Assembly (NCBI RefSeq): GCF_003060825.1
Contig: NZ_CP028922.1
Coordinates: 635,001-699,000 of the forward strand
Direction of reading: 5' to 3'
Length of the DNA stretch: 64,000 nucleotides
Source: Paenibacillus sp. CAA11
GTDB lineage: Bacteria > Bacillota > Bacilli > Paenibacillales > Paenibacillaceae
Position numbers and translations under genes: made by a program. Below the pieces are notes generated by a model, which saw only the letters and a list, made by a program, of their open reading frames with translations, was not told the DNA's origin and ran no database searches. This document shows, piece by piece, positions 10,067-18,973 of this stretch; positions within the stretch are counted from its first letter, which is position 1; every line of letters starts with the position of its first letter.

Positions 10067-10816
10067 TTGAAGGCGGTTCTGAAGAGTCCGGAGGAGATTG
10101 CGCTGATCCGTCATGCCGGGCGAATTGTTGCAGATTGCCACCGGGAGATCAGCCGAATGATCGCCCCTGGAATCACTACGCTGGAAATTAATGAATTTGC
10201 CGAAGCCTTTATCAGCGCACAGGGTGCCAGCCCCGAGCAAAAGGGCTACCGCGGCTTTCCCTATGCAACTTGCGCGTCGGTGAACGATGTGGTCTGCCAT
10301 GGCTTTCCGTGTACGACTCCGCTCCGAAGCGGTGATATCGTCACGATTGATTTGGTTGTCAACAAGGACGGCTGGCTTGCTGACTCGGGCTGGACCTATA
10401 TCGTGGGAGAGCCGAGTGAGGAACTGAAGCGTCTGTTCGAGGTCACGAAGCGGGCGTTATACCGCGGTATTGAACAGGCAGTGCCAGGCAAGCGGATTGG
10501 CGATATTTCCTGTGCGATTCAGCGCACTGCGGAAGAAGAGGGGCTTGGTGTCGTCAAAGCGCTGGTTGGACACGGCATAGGCCGGCTGCTGCATGAAGCC
10601 CCGGATGTCCCTAATTACGGCAGACCGGGAGCGGGGCTTAAGCTAAAACGGGGGATGGTGATCACCATTGAACCGGTATTTACGTTGGGACCGGAAGGGT
10701 CCATCCGGTGGGGAAGTGATGGCTGGACGATCCGGTCTGCGGATGGGAGCCCAGGTGCTCAATTTGAGCACACGATTGCGGTGGAGGATGGCGGGCCGCA
10801 GATCTTGACAGAGTGA
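10067..10816 (+). CDS. map: Type I methionine aminopeptidase
   Basis: Removes the initiator methionine from nascent proteins in the cytosol with a two-metal site. All expected ligands are visible: H78 (CHGFP), D95 and D106 (TIDL, ADSG), H169 (VGHGIGR), E202 (ITIEPVF) and E234 (QFEHT). Length 249 is typical. It starts at TTG 10067 with GGGAGGAG 8 bases upstream. The gene is not in a ribosomal-protein cluster, so it may be an additional paralogue; that cannot be checked in this window. Confidence 0.93.
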   Translation: MKAVLKSPEEIALIRHAGRIVADCHREISRMIAPGITTLEINEFAEAFISAQGASPEQKGYRGFPYATCASVNDVVCHGFPCTTPLRSGDIVTIDLVVNKDGWLADSGWTYIVGEPSEELKRLFEVTKRALYRGIEQAVPGKRIGDISCAIQRTAEEEGLGVVKALVGHGIGRLLHEAPDVPNYGRPGAGLKLKRGMVITIEPVFTLGPEGSIRWGSDGWTIRSADGSPGAQFEHTIAVEDGGPQILTE

Positions 10817-10927
10817 ACATATACAAACTATATATGCGGTTATCAAGAATAGCCTGTGTGGCAGTGAAAGGTCAGAGTTTCGTACTTTTCGCTGCACATG
10901 GGTTATTTTATTTTTTGCCTAAAGGGA

Positions 10928-10975
10928 TTGACTGGAAAAACATCACCCTATATACTGTGTATAAAGATATACACA
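10928..10975 (+). promoter_or_regulatory. Promoter and GntR operator of the yhc-like operon
   Basis: A near-consensus vegetative promoter reads TTGACT (10928-10933), 17-bp spacer, TATACT (10951-10956). A perfect inverted repeat, TGTGTATA-AAGA-TATACACA (10956-10975), begins on the last base of the -10 box and covers the expected start site. A further palindrome, TATGTGTACATA, lies at 10992-11003. The placement suits repression by the YtrA-type GntR protein encoded at 11823. Which protein binds is an inference. Confidence 0.75.
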
Positions 10976-11016
10976 CTATAACAGTGAACAATATGTGTAC
11001 ATAAGCTATTGCTGAA

Positions 11017-11760
11017 ATGAAGGGATGGTCGGAAGCATTGAACGATTGGAAGAGCAGCCTGGCGTTAGTCAAGAGGGATCTGGGCAGTGAAGGCCTATAT
11101 CTGATATGGAATGTGATATTTATGGTGTATACAGGCGCCTGCATCAGTCTCTGGTTGTTTACGAACGATCCTGAGGCTCATTTTATTCAAAACTCCGTCA
11201 TTGATTTTTTGATGCTGATCTTTACGCCCATGATTTGTTTTCAATATTCAAGGCGTTCCTTCCGTTATTTGAAGGATGATTCTTATACACAGATGCTGTT
11301 ATATTATCGCTCACTGCCGATTCCGCTTAAGGTAATCATGCAGAGCCGGGCCTTGAAGAGCTTGCTTTCTCTGGCGATGAACGGAACGCTGTTTTTTGCA
11401 ACGATGTATCTGGCTTCGTACAGACTGCGTGGAGATTTGAACATATGGGAGTTCGTTGCCTTCGCACTGACCTGGTCAGGTTATGGACTGCTGGCTACAG
11501 GGCCGTATATTTACTACGAATTTCTGAAGAGTGGACGCACCTACCTGAAGCTATCATTTCTGTATATGGGACTCCTGCTGGTGGCTGCTGTGCTGATTTC
11601 GCTAACAGGATTTAATATATTCCGGGCTGTCCTTGAAATGTCGCAGCGCTTCGGCCTTCTCTCTCCACTGATGTGGGGGAGCCTGCTTGTAGGTGCAGCA
11701 GGGCTTTGGTTCACCTGTAAAGTGACTGTGCGCAAGCTGGGGGCGCGTGATTTAGTATAA
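11017..11760 (+). CDS. yhcE: YhcE-like membrane protein of an ABC operon
   Basis: A 247-residue integral membrane protein with about six hydrophobic segments (for example around LIWNVIFMVYTGACISLWLF and ATGPYIYYEFLK). It is the first gene after the regulated promoter and is followed by GntR, two ATPases and an ABC-2 permease, the gene order of B. subtilis yhcEFGHI. The likely role is a membrane subunit partnering the first ATPase; the substrate is unknown. The start at 11017 lacks a clear ribosome binding site, which is unusual here and may keep expression low. Confidence 0.7.
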   Translation: MKGWSEALNDWKSSLALVKRDLGSEGLYLIWNVIFMVYTGACISLWLFTNDPEAHFIQNSVIDFLMLIFTPMICFQYSRRSFRYLKDDSYTQMLLYYRSLPIPLKVIMQSRALKSLLSLAMNGTLFFATMYLASYRLRGDLNIWEFVAFALTWSGYGLLATGPYIYYEFLKSGRTYLKLSFLYMGLLLVAAVLISLTGFNIFRAVLEMSQRFGLLSPLMWGSLLVGAAGLWFTCKVTVRKLGARDLV

Positions 11761-11822
11761 ATCAATGTAAATGAACTTAAGGCGTGGCCTTTAGTAATGA
11801 AGGAAGAGGTGAGGTGCGAAAG

Positions 11823-12218
11823 GTGTGGATTCCTATTCAAATTAATGAAACAAGCGCCGAGCCTCTCTATCATCAAATCGAGACCCAGCTGCGCTCGCTA
11901 ATTGTCAGCGGTCAGATTGAGGAGGGGACGCTGCTTCCTTCCATTCGGGAATTTGCCAGCAGCCTGAATTGCAGCGCCATTACGGTACGCAGGGTTTATC
12001 AGGACCTGGAAAGTGAAGGTCTCCTGCGAACCAGACAAGGGACAGGCACGTTTGTGGCCAAGGTTGGCGAGAGCGAAAGAGATGAGTTCAAGCGCGGCAC
12101 CGTGCAGAAAGCGCTGGAGGCCGCCATAGATACCGGCAAGTCGGTACAGTATACCGAAGAAGAGCTGAAGACGCTGTTTTTGCAAATTCTAGCACAGAAA
12201 TATTCCAAAGAGTCGTAG
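11823..12218 (+). CDS. yhcF: GntR-family (YtrA subgroup) transcriptional regulator
   Basis: A 131-residue repressor-type protein: an N-terminal winged helix-turn-helix (EPLYHQIETQLRSLIVSG, then LPSIREFASSLNCSAITVRR) and the short helical tail of the YtrA subgroup. The frame is open upstream, but the GTG at 11823 (MWIPIQINE) is chosen because GAGGTG lies 6 bases upstream. It sits inside the operon it probably controls, downstream of yhcE and upstream of both ATPase genes. The likely binding site is the perfect inverted repeat at 10956-10975. YtrA-type regulators often respond to cell-wall-active compounds; no ligand is shown here. Confidence 0.85.
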   Translation: MWIPIQINETSAEPLYHQIETQLRSLIVSGQIEEGTLLPSIREFASSLNCSAITVRRVYQDLESEGLLRTRQGTGTFVAKVGESERDEFKRGTVQKALEAAIDTGKSVQYTEEELKTLFLQILAQKYSKES

Positions 12219-12230
12219 AGGAGGAGCAGC

Positions 12231-13142
12231 ATGACCGAAGATAACTTAGCCATACAATTAAATGCTGTAGTCAAGAAAGGCCGCAGAAAGCCGATCGGCC
12301 CCATTGATCTTGACATCCCTGCGGGCTATGTGGTTGCACTGGTTGGCCCCAATGGATCTGGCAAGAGCACACTGCTCCATCTGATGCTTCAGACGCTTCA
12401 GCCGGATGGCGGGGAGATACGCTGGTTTGGTGAACGGTACGGCAATGTACTGCCTACTGAGATCAGACAGCGTATCGCCTATGTCCCCGAGCAGCCGATT
12501 TATGATGAGAATTATCTGACCGCCGAAGAAGCGGGGAAATTTCGAGCCCAGTGGTACCCTGCCTGGGAAGTGGAGCGATTTGAGGAGCTGCTCAATCGGT
12601 TCAGCGTTCCCCGGGGCATCAAGCTGTCGAAGATGTCCAAGGGAGAGCGCCGCAAATTTGAAATTGCGGCAGCCCTTGCCCCGCGGCCGCAGCTCCTTCT
12701 GCTGGATGAGCCCTCGTCCGGTCTGGATCCCTTTGTCTGGAAGGAAATGATTGATTGCCTGCGCAGCTTTCTAGAAGAGGATCATGTGACCATCTTGCTC
12801 TCCACTCATATTGTTGACGAGGTGAAGCGGCTGGCGGACTACATTGTCCTTGTTCATCAAGGACAGGTGCATGGCATGGTCGAGAAGGATGTGCTGCTTG
12901 GCAGCTCACAGGAATGGTGGATCAAGGGGGAACCGGAGGACGCCGTGAAGCTTGGAGCGGTTGCCTGTGAAGACGGGCCGGGGATTGTGAAGGCTACGAT
13001 ATACCATCCTGAAAGGTCTGAAGAGCTTGCAAGATCCGAAGGGATTACCATTTTAAAGCGCCGAGCTTTGGAACTGGATGAAATACTCAGCTTATGGCTG
13101 CAAGGGCATCTGCCTGAAGAGATCAAATGGAGGAGGAATTAA
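12231..13142 (+). CDS. yhcG: ABC transporter ATP-binding protein (YhcG-like)
   Basis: A 303-residue ATPase subunit. Walker A is GPNGSGKST at residues 39-47; the signature is the variant KMSKGERRK; Walker B and D-loop read LLLLDEPSSGLDP; the H-loop lies in LLSTHIVDE. The C-terminal 100 residues form a regulatory extension. The ATG at 12231 follows GGAGGAG. It overlaps the next ATPase gene region by a few bases. In the YhcE-I arrangement this ATPase probably pairs with the YhcE membrane protein. Confidence 0.88.
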   Translation: MTEDNLAIQLNAVVKKGRRKPIGPIDLDIPAGYVVALVGPNGSGKSTLLHLMLQTLQPDGGEIRWFGERYGNVLPTEIRQRIAYVPEQPIYDENYLTAEEAGKFRAQWYPAWEVERFEELLNRFSVPRGIKLSKMSKGERRKFEIAAALAPRPQLLLLDEPSSGLDPFVWKEMIDCLRSFLEEDHVTILLSTHIVDEVKRLADYIVLVHQGQVHGMVEKDVLLGSSQEWWIKGEPEDAVKLGAVACEDGPGIVKATIYHPERSEELARSEGITILKRRALELDEILSLWLQGHLPEEIKWRRN

Positions 13143-13147
13143 ACGTT

Positions 13148-14053
13148 ATGGCACAACCATTAGTATTAGATAGTGTATTTAAGCAGTTTGGCAGCAAAAC
13201 CGCGGTGAACGGCATTTCGCTTAAGGTAGAGGAAGGAGAGATTTACGGCCTTCTGGGGGCGAACGGTGCCGGGAAAACAACAACGATGCGTATGGTGCTG
13301 GGCGTTATTTATCCGGATGGCGGGGATATTTCATATTTTGGAAAGCCATATGGCCCGGATCAGCAGCATGAGATGGGGTATTTGCCGGAAGAACGCGGCT
13401 TGTATCCTAAGATTAAAATAAGCGAGCAAATTACATATTTGGGCAAGCTGCGCGGATTGTCGGCTAAGGAAGCGGATCAGAGTCTGCGCTACTGGCTGGA
13501 TCGATTCGATGTGCCGGAGTATTACGATAAGAAGATTGAGGAGCTGTCCAAAGGGAATCAGCAGAAGATGGGCTTTATCGCGGCGGTCATCCACAAGCCG
13601 AAGATTCTTATTCTGGACGAGGCATTCAGCGGCCTTGACCCGGTCAACGTGGAACTGCTTAAGGAGACCGTTAAGGAATTGAGAGATGCCGGAACGAGCA
13701 TTCTGTTCTCCACACACCGGATGGAGCATGTAGAGGAACTGTGCCGGAATATCACCATCCTGCATCGTTCCAACCCGGTGATTCAAGGGGATATTCGCGA
13801 AATCAAGAAGCGCTACCCGCGGGAGGAAGTGCTGCTCAGCACGATAGGGCCGGTTGAAGGCCTGGAGCGTATCCCGGGCGTAACAGGGGTAGAGCGCACA
13901 GAGCGGGGATATGTAGTGCGGATATCTGATGTATCCGCGGCCCGCGATATTCTGAACACGGCTATGCAGCAGAGCGAGGTCGAGCACTTTGAGATTAAGG
14001 AGCCGACATTGAACCAAATCTTTATCAAAGAGGTGGGAGAATCCAATGAATAA
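13148..14053 (+). CDS. yhcH: ABC transporter ATP-binding protein (YhcH / NatA-like)
   Basis: A 301-residue ATPase: Walker A GANGAGKTT (37-45), signature ELSKGNQQK, Walker B ILDEAFSGLDP, H-loop FSTHRMEH, plus the C-terminal DUF4162-type extension. An earlier in-frame ATG at 13127 is part of the preceding gene's end and of the ribosome binding site GGAGGA; the ATG at 13148 (MAQPLVLD) is the better start. It overlaps by 8 bases with the permease gene at 14046, implying coupled translation and a joint NatAB-type export complex. Confidence 0.88.
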   Translation: MAQPLVLDSVFKQFGSKTAVNGISLKVEEGEIYGLLGANGAGKTTTMRMVLGVIYPDGGDISYFGKPYGPDQQHEMGYLPEERGLYPKIKISEQITYLGKLRGLSAKEADQSLRYWLDRFDVPEYYDKKIEELSKGNQQKMGFIAAVIHKPKILILDEAFSGLDPVNVELLKETVKELRDAGTSILFSTHRMEHVEELCRNITILHRSNPVIQGDIREIKKRYPREEVLLSTIGPVEGLERIPGVTGVERTERGYVVRISDVSAARDILNTAMQQSEVEHFEIKEPTLNQIFIKEVGESNE

Positions 14054-15335
14054 ACTGGGGACGGTAATCGGGTTTACCTTTTGGGGGAAAGCGAGAAAGA
14101 AATCATTCCTGATTACGACATTAATTCTGGCTATTGTGTTGACGATTGGTGTGAATTTACCTTATCTGATTAATTCCTTTACCGGAAGCAGCGGTCAGAG
14201 CGTAGAGAAGATCGGCCTTGTCTATGGGAATCAGCAGGCCATTGCCGAGAAGCTGAAGCAGTATGGGGACAGCGCTGCCGATGCAGGCTTCAAATTTGTT
14301 CCTTACGAAGGCAATCCGAGTGCTGACGAATTGAAGCAGGCGATTGAAAATGAGAAGATTGACGGATATTTAAGCTTTAACGAGGCTAAGGCCGGGGAAT
14401 TTCCGCAGGTAAAATATGTGTCGGAATCCGGTGACGGATTGAGCGGGTCCATTCAGACTGTAATTCAAACTGCTCTGCAGGGCATCAAGACCCAGATTAT
14501 CGTAGGGGACTCCCTGAATGAGCAGCAGATTGCCGCGCTGAACATCCCTGTACAGATTGAAGGGGAAAAAGCAGCGGGCATCGGCGGAGCCCAGGCGGAA
14601 TCTTCTGACGATGGAATTAACTTGTCTAATTTCATCTACGTGTACGTGCTGCTCATCGTATTTATGATTACGAACACGACCACAGGCACGATGATCGCCT
14701 CTGAGGTTACTTCTGAGAAGAGCTCGAGAATCATGGAAATTCTGATCACCAGTGTCTCGCCGCTAACTCAGATGTTCGGCAAAATTATCGGTATGTTCCT
14801 GCTGGGACTTTCGCAAATCGCTGTCTTTACTGTAGTCGTGATCGTGAACCTCATGCTGCCGCATAATCAAACGGCTCTAACGGATTTAGGCTTTAACCTT
14901 TCAGATCTTAGCATTGATGTGTTTATTTACGGACTGATCTTCTATATTCTCGGGTACTTCCTGTTTGCCACCTTGTATGCAGCCATCGGCTCTCTGGTGA
15001 GCCGCACGGAGGAACTGGGTCAGGCCACAATGCCTATGACCGTGCTTACCTTAATCTCGTTCTACATCGGAACCTTCAGTGTGAATGCACCGAATACTCT
15101 GCTGCTGAAAATTACATCGTATATTCCTTTTACTTCGCCGATCTCTATGCTCGTTCGCATTGGCATGGGCAAGGTAGCCACTTGGGAAATCTACGTGTCT
15201 CTTGCGGTTCTGGCCGTCTCGATCTTCATCTTCGGCTGGATTTCGGCCAAGATCTATCGCACCGGGGTACTGCTTTACGGCAAGCGTCCTACCTTTAAGG
15301 AGCTGCGCAAAGCGATGAAGGCTTATGATATTTAG
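14046..15335 (+). CDS. yhcI: ABC-2 type permease (YhcI / NatB-like)
   Basis: A 429-residue membrane subunit: one N-terminal membrane segment, an extracellular domain of about 160 residues, then five or six C-terminal segments. The phrase TTTGTMIASEVTSEKSSRIMEILITS is the conserved ABC-2 coupling region of the NatB/YhaP group (shown in part: EKSSRIMEILI). It is the last gene of the operon and pairs with the ATPase whose end it overlaps. It probably exports ions, lipids or peptides; the substrate is unknown. Confidence 0.87.
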   Translation: MNKLGTVIGFTFWGKARKKSFLITTLILAIVLTIGVNLPYLINSFTGSSGQSVEKIGLVYGNQQAIAEKLKQYGDSAADAGFKFVPYEGNPSADELKQAIENEKIDGYLSFNEAKAGEFPQVKYVSESGDGLSGSIQTVIQTALQGIKTQIIVGDSLNEQQIAALNIPVQIEGEKAAGIGGAQAESSDDGINLSNFIYVYVLLIVFMITNTTTGTMIASEVTSEKSSRIMEILITSVSPLTQMFGKIIGMFLLGLSQIAVFTVVVIVNLMLPHNQTALTDLGFNLSDLSIDVFIYGLIFYILGYFLFATLYAAIGSLVSRTEELGQATMPMTVLTLISFYIGTFSVNAPNTLLLKITSYIPFTSPISMLVRIGMGKVATWEIYVSLAVLAVSIFIFGWISAKIYRTGVLLYGKRPTFKELRKAMKAYDI

Positions 15336-15412
15336 GAAAGATTCATTGTCATCTGTCTTGAAAATAAATTAATTAAAGCCCTCATATCGTATAAGAAAAG
15401 GAGAAATAACAC

Positions 15413-16639
15413 ATGAAAACTTGGAAAAAATCGCTCTTATCCCTTATGATCTCATCCAGCATGCTGATGGCGGCAGTTCCTGCTATGGCCGCTTCTGCTC
15501 CTATTCCACAGCAGCAGCCAGTATTGAAGGTAGATAACAAGCAGGTAGACTTTGCATCTGAAGCTCTTGTGGTTGACCAAGGGACAACCTTGGTACCGCT
15601 GCAAACAACCTTTAAAGCGCTGAATGTAGGTCTGACCGATGTGAAGGACGGTACTGTTCATGCTGTAGTCAACGGCAAGGAAATCACACTCAGCAGCAAG
15701 GCGAAGGTGATCAACGGTGTCACCTATGTGCCGATTCGGATCTTGGGTGACGCGGCTGGTTACACTGTTCATTGGGATCAAGCCACCCGTACCGTGTACC
15801 TCGTGTCGAAGGCAACAGGAACTAAGCAAGCTGCTCGCGGCTTTATGTGGGAAGTCAAGAATAACGGTAATACAGTCTATCTGGTAGGGTCGATGCATAT
15901 CGCAGACGATAGCTTCTACCCGCTGCGTTCCGAAATCGAGGATGCCTTTGCCGAAGCTGATTATCTCGGAGTTGAGATTGACCTCAGCAAAGCGGCAGGT
16001 GAGGAACAGCAGAATCTGATCACGAAACTTGGCACGTACCAAGACGGCACAACCTTGAAGGATCATGTGTCCGAGGAGACGTATGCGAAGGTCGGGGAAA
16101 TTCTGAAGAAGAGCGGTGTTAAGCCGGATGCGCTTGATACGTACAAGCCTTGGGTTGTCGAGACAACCATTAGCAGTCTTAAATCTATGAAGGCAGGTTA
16201 TGAAGCTGGCCAAGGCATTGATCTGTATTTCATTCAGAAAGCCATTGAGCGTAAGGTTCCTGTCGTAGAACTTGAATCCTATGCGTCCCAGCTGGGCATG
16301 TTCGATAGCTTCTCCAAAGAGCTTCAGGAGAAGAATCTTAATACAACCTTAGACAACTTCGATGTACTCGATGAAGGCGTCGACCAAATGGCGGACATGT
16401 GGAAAAGTGGGGATGAAAAGGCATTGCTGGAGCTCACTAATAGCATGGCGGGCGATGAGGAGTATAACAAGGCGATGCTAATTGACCGCAACATCGGCAT
16501 GGCCGATAAAATTGACGGCTTCCTGAAGAGCGATAAGAAAGTGGAATATTTCGTTGTGGTTGGCGCAGCCCACTATCTGGGCGAGCATGGGGTCATTAAG
16601 CTGCTTGAAGACAAAGGCTATACCGTTGTCCGCAAATAA
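15413..16639 (+). CDS. Secreted TraB/GumN-family protein with N-terminal stalk domain
   Basis: A 408-residue exported protein. Residues 1-27 are a signal peptide (MKTWKKS, hydrophobic core, AMA-A cleavage). Residues 35-130 form a copper-amine-oxidase-N-like stalk domain (TLVPLQTTFKAL, VTYVPIRILGDA). Residues 145-408 are a TraB/GumN domain with GSMH at 159-162 and GAAHYLGEHG near the C-terminus, the two conserved H-containing motifs of this metal-dependent protease-like (Tiki-related) fold. The stalk probably anchors or spaces the enzyme at the cell wall. It has its own ribosome binding site (AAGGAG) and terminator, so it looks monocistronic. Confidence 0.85.
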   Translation: MKTWKKSLLSLMISSSMLMAAVPAMAASAPIPQQQPVLKVDNKQVDFASEALVVDQGTTLVPLQTTFKALNVGLTDVKDGTVHAVVNGKEITLSSKAKVINGVTYVPIRILGDAAGYTVHWDQATRTVYLVSKATGTKQAARGFMWEVKNNGNTVYLVGSMHIADDSFYPLRSEIEDAFAEADYLGVEIDLSKAAGEEQQNLITKLGTYQDGTTLKDHVSEETYAKVGEILKKSGVKPDALDTYKPWVVETTISSLKSMKAGYEAGQGIDLYFIQKAIERKVPVVELESYASQLGMFDSFSKELQEKNLNTTLDNFDVLDEGVDQMADMWKSGDEKALLELTNSMAGDEEYNKAMLIDRNIGMADKIDGFLKSDKKVEYFVVVGAAHYLGEHGVIKLLEDKGYTVVRK

Positions 16640-16676
16640 GGGCAGCATCTGAGCAAATTTAGGAATGCAGCAGCAG

Positions 16677-16721
16677 ACGGCAGGTTCGGGACTCATTAGA
16701 GTCTTGAGCCGCCGTTTTTTT
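16677..16721 (+). terminator. Terminator after the TraB/GumN gene
   Basis: Outer stem ACGGC/GCCGT with an inner GACTC/GAGTC hairpin, followed by seven T's. Confidence 0.8.
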
Positions 16722-16810
16722 GTTTTTTAAACAGAATTTAAATGAAACAGAATCTCTTCTTAAATCCAGCCTGCTAGGCTGAAGTTAAACAGTAAGGGAG
16801 TGATGAATAC

Positions 16811-18223
16811 GTGAAGCGTATGTTGAAAAAGGTCATTGCAGCTGCGGCGGTCTGCAGCCTGGTGTACATGGCTGGCGGGCAGTCCGCCTATATGGCAGAG
16901 TCCTCCTCTTTAGTGAAAACAGATGTACCGCCTGCGAATCAAGCTGAGGTTGAGTTGTGGAGAAATGCAGTTCGCTCCGAGGCGAAGACGATTACAACTA
17001 TTAAGCCGGGACAGAACGGCAGCTTTGCCGATCTGAACTTTCTCAAGACGATTCTGGCGGATAAACGGATCGTTAGTCTGGGCGAGGCTTCACACGGCGC
17101 ATCCGAGTATAACTCAATGAAAGTTAGACTTGTCCAATATTTGCATGAGGAGCTTGGCTATAACGTCATTGCTTTTGAATCGAATCTGGGAGATATGGCT
17201 GCAGCCTATGCTCAAATACATAATAAGTCACCCGAGGAAACGATGAAGAAGTCTGTTATCAGATCCTGGCAGGTCGAAGAGAACCTTGCATTGTTCGAAT
17301 ATATTGCCAAGCAGCGTAACACTGAGCATCCGCTGATATTGACCGGCTTTGACGCACAGGGGACCTCAGAGCCGTTTATCGACTTTGCTGAACAATGGTT
17401 TGCAGGGGTCGATCCGAAGAAGGCCGAGGCTTTTGCAGCCACCGAGCGCTGGTACTTCAAGCTGAGCATGATTAGTGATCTAGAACAATTTAATGCGCAG
17501 AAAGACAAGATTAAGCAGAAGTACAACATTTTTCAGGAGTTTGTCAAAGCCCATAGAACTGAATTAAGCAAGGCTTACCCAGACCAGCCGGAGCTAGTAT
17601 CTGTGATGGAACGCATTTTGCAGAACAGGTTAGATATGCTGGATTCCTACCATGTTTATTTAGTCAAAATGGTGGCAGGGATTGATACGGAGAAGCAGTT
17701 CAAGGAGCTCAACTATGAACGGGATCGTGTGATGGCGAGTAATGTAGCCTGGCTGGCGGATACGGCTTATCCGAATGAGAAGATCATTATATGGGGACAT
17801 AACTATCATGTCCGCAAGAGCAATTCAACGATGATTACAGAGCATAACGGCTACGATTATGATAGCCACCCTTATCCTTCGATGGGAGAGATGCTGCCCT
17901 TATCGCTGAAGAAGGCGGGGTATGTCATCGGCCTATATGCTTATCAAGGGAGCTCCAATAAGAGCAACGGGGAGGCTGAGAAGATCATCCTGCCGCATGA
18001 AGCAGGGAGTGTTGAAGATATTTTTGGTCCAGACCAGCAGGGAGCCGTTCGCTTCTTTGATATGAAAAATGCAGTATGGAGTAAGCCGGATGCATGGATG
18101 TTCACCCCCCGCATTGCCAAGGCATGGGGAGTGCTGGATGAGATCATGATCCCAAGAGAACAATATGACGGAATCTTGTTCTTCGATACTATTCACCCCT
18201 CCCATAGAATAACAGCAAAATGA
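16811..18223 (+). CDS. Secreted erythromycin-esterase-family protein
   Basis: A 470-residue protein of the erythromycin esterase (EreA/EreB, succinoglycan-related) family. The first 28 residues look like a signal peptide (KRMLKK, hydrophobic core). The catalytic-region motif SLGEASHGASEYNSMK holds E92 and H95; a second conserved acidic site is AFESN near 123, and a later WGHNYHV supplies another histidine. Most family members do not confer macrolide resistance, and an exported copy argues for another ester substrate. It starts at GTG 16811 after AAGGGAG. Confidence 0.8.
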   Translation: MKRMLKKVIAAAAVCSLVYMAGGQSAYMAESSSLVKTDVPPANQAEVELWRNAVRSEAKTITTIKPGQNGSFADLNFLKTILADKRIVSLGEASHGASEYNSMKVRLVQYLHEELGYNVIAFESNLGDMAAAYAQIHNKSPEETMKKSVIRSWQVEENLALFEYIAKQRNTEHPLILTGFDAQGTSEPFIDFAEQWFAGVDPKKAEAFAATERWYFKLSMISDLEQFNAQKDKIKQKYNIFQEFVKAHRTELSKAYPDQPELVSVMERILQNRLDMLDSYHVYLVKMVAGIDTEKQFKELNYERDRVMASNVAWLADTAYPNEKIIIWGHNYHVRKSNSTMITEHNGYDYDSHPYPSMGEMLPLSLKKAGYVIGLYAYQGSSNKSNGEAEKIILPHEAGSVEDIFGPDQQGAVRFFDMKNAVWSKPDAWMFTPRIAKAWGVLDEIMIPREQYDGILFFDTIHPSHRITAK

Positions 18224-18231
18224 TGAGCCCA

Positions 18232-18274
18232 AACCGGCCGCGGCCAAGGATTCAGTCCTTAGCCGCGGCCGGTT
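18232..18274. terminator. Long GC-rich hairpin between convergent genes
   Basis: A perfect 13-bp inverted repeat, AACCGGCCGCGGC / GCCGCGGCCGGTT, with an inner AAGGA/TCCTT pairing. It lies between the esterase stop and the minus-strand pspA stop. The T-tract is poor on both sides, so it may act as a shared terminator or RNA-stabilising hairpin. Confidence 0.65.
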
Positions 18275-18287
18275 CATGTTCCAATAC

Positions 18288-18971
18288 TTATACAGCCTGG
18301 TGGGCGTCGCCCTTTTTCTGCTCTTTCAGCTTCTCAAGCTCTTCCTTCACACGTGCCTGAAGCGAATCTTCTTGTCCGTATTCTAAAGGCACCTGGGCGA
18401 GTTGGCCCACCATTTTTCCCGCTCCAGCGTCTGCTTCCATCTTCCAGACCCGTTCCTCCATCCGCGTGAAGCCTTGGCTTATTTGATCCGGGTTGAAGGA
18501 CTTCAGGGCCGAGTGGATACCTTGTACAGCCTGCGCTGCATTGATCCGTGAGATTAGGTAATCTTTGCGGACATGGAGTTCTTGATACACCTCTTGAAGC
18601 TGGCGGATTTCGTCCAGTAAGACAGCGGTCTGCCGCTTCACCTCACTGTACTGGGTGCGGTAGGCTTCAAGCTTACTCTCTTGAATCAGCTTCTCTCTAA
18701 CCGCCAGCTGGGCGATATGCTCTTCATGCTTAGCGACGGCAAGCTCGGCCTGACGTGTCCGCTTGCTGATCAAGGCTTCGGCTTCCCCTATCAGTGCGTC
18801 GTATTTCCGCTCGACAAACTGCTGGTGCGATAACGCCTTCTGAGCTTCACCAATCTGTTCTTCCAGCTCTCGGATGTATTGTTTTAGCATGCTGATGGGA
18901 TCCTCCACCTTATCGAGCAGGTTGTTGATGTCCGCAACAGCTATGTTCTTCATTCGCTTGAAAATTCCCAT
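18288..18971 (-). CDS. pspA: PspA/IM30-family membrane-stress protein
   Basis: A 227-residue, almost entirely alpha-helical protein. The N-terminus (MGIFKRMKNIAVADINNLLD) is the amphipathic membrane-binding helix of the family, followed by DPISMLKQYIRELEEQI and long coiled coil. PspA/LiaH proteins assemble into large oligomers on the cytoplasmic face of damaged membranes. The start has AGGAGGAG at good spacing. It lies 2 bp after the gene for a small membrane protein and must be its operon partner. An OmpR-type two-component system is divergent from the pair. Confidence 0.9.
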   Translation of the reverse strand: MGIFKRMKNIAVADINNLLDKVEDPISMLKQYIRELEEQIGEAQKALSHQQFVERKYDALIGEAEALISKRTRQAELAVAKHEEHIAQLAVREKLIQESKLEAYRTQYSEVKRQTAVLLDEIRQLQEVYQELHVRKDYLISRINAAQAVQGIHSALKSFNPDQISQGFTRMEERVWKMEADAGAGKMVGQLAQVPLEYGQEDSLQARVKEELEKLKEQKKGDAHQAV

Positions 18972-18973
18972 AA

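Noticed and set aside
10813..11004. A 63-residue plus-strand frame overlapping the end of map
   Set aside because: It starts inside the map stop region without a ribosome binding site and runs through the promoter and operator of the yhc-like operon; its composition looks non-coding.
13331..14017. A 228-residue minus-strand frame opposite the YhcH-like ATPase
   Set aside because: It is wholly opposite a well-supported ATPase gene, has no ribosome binding site and no recognisable domain.
16811..18223. Macrolide resistance by the erythromycin-esterase-family gene
   Set aside because: Most members of this family do not inactivate macrolides, and this copy has a signal peptide; resistance is not claimed.
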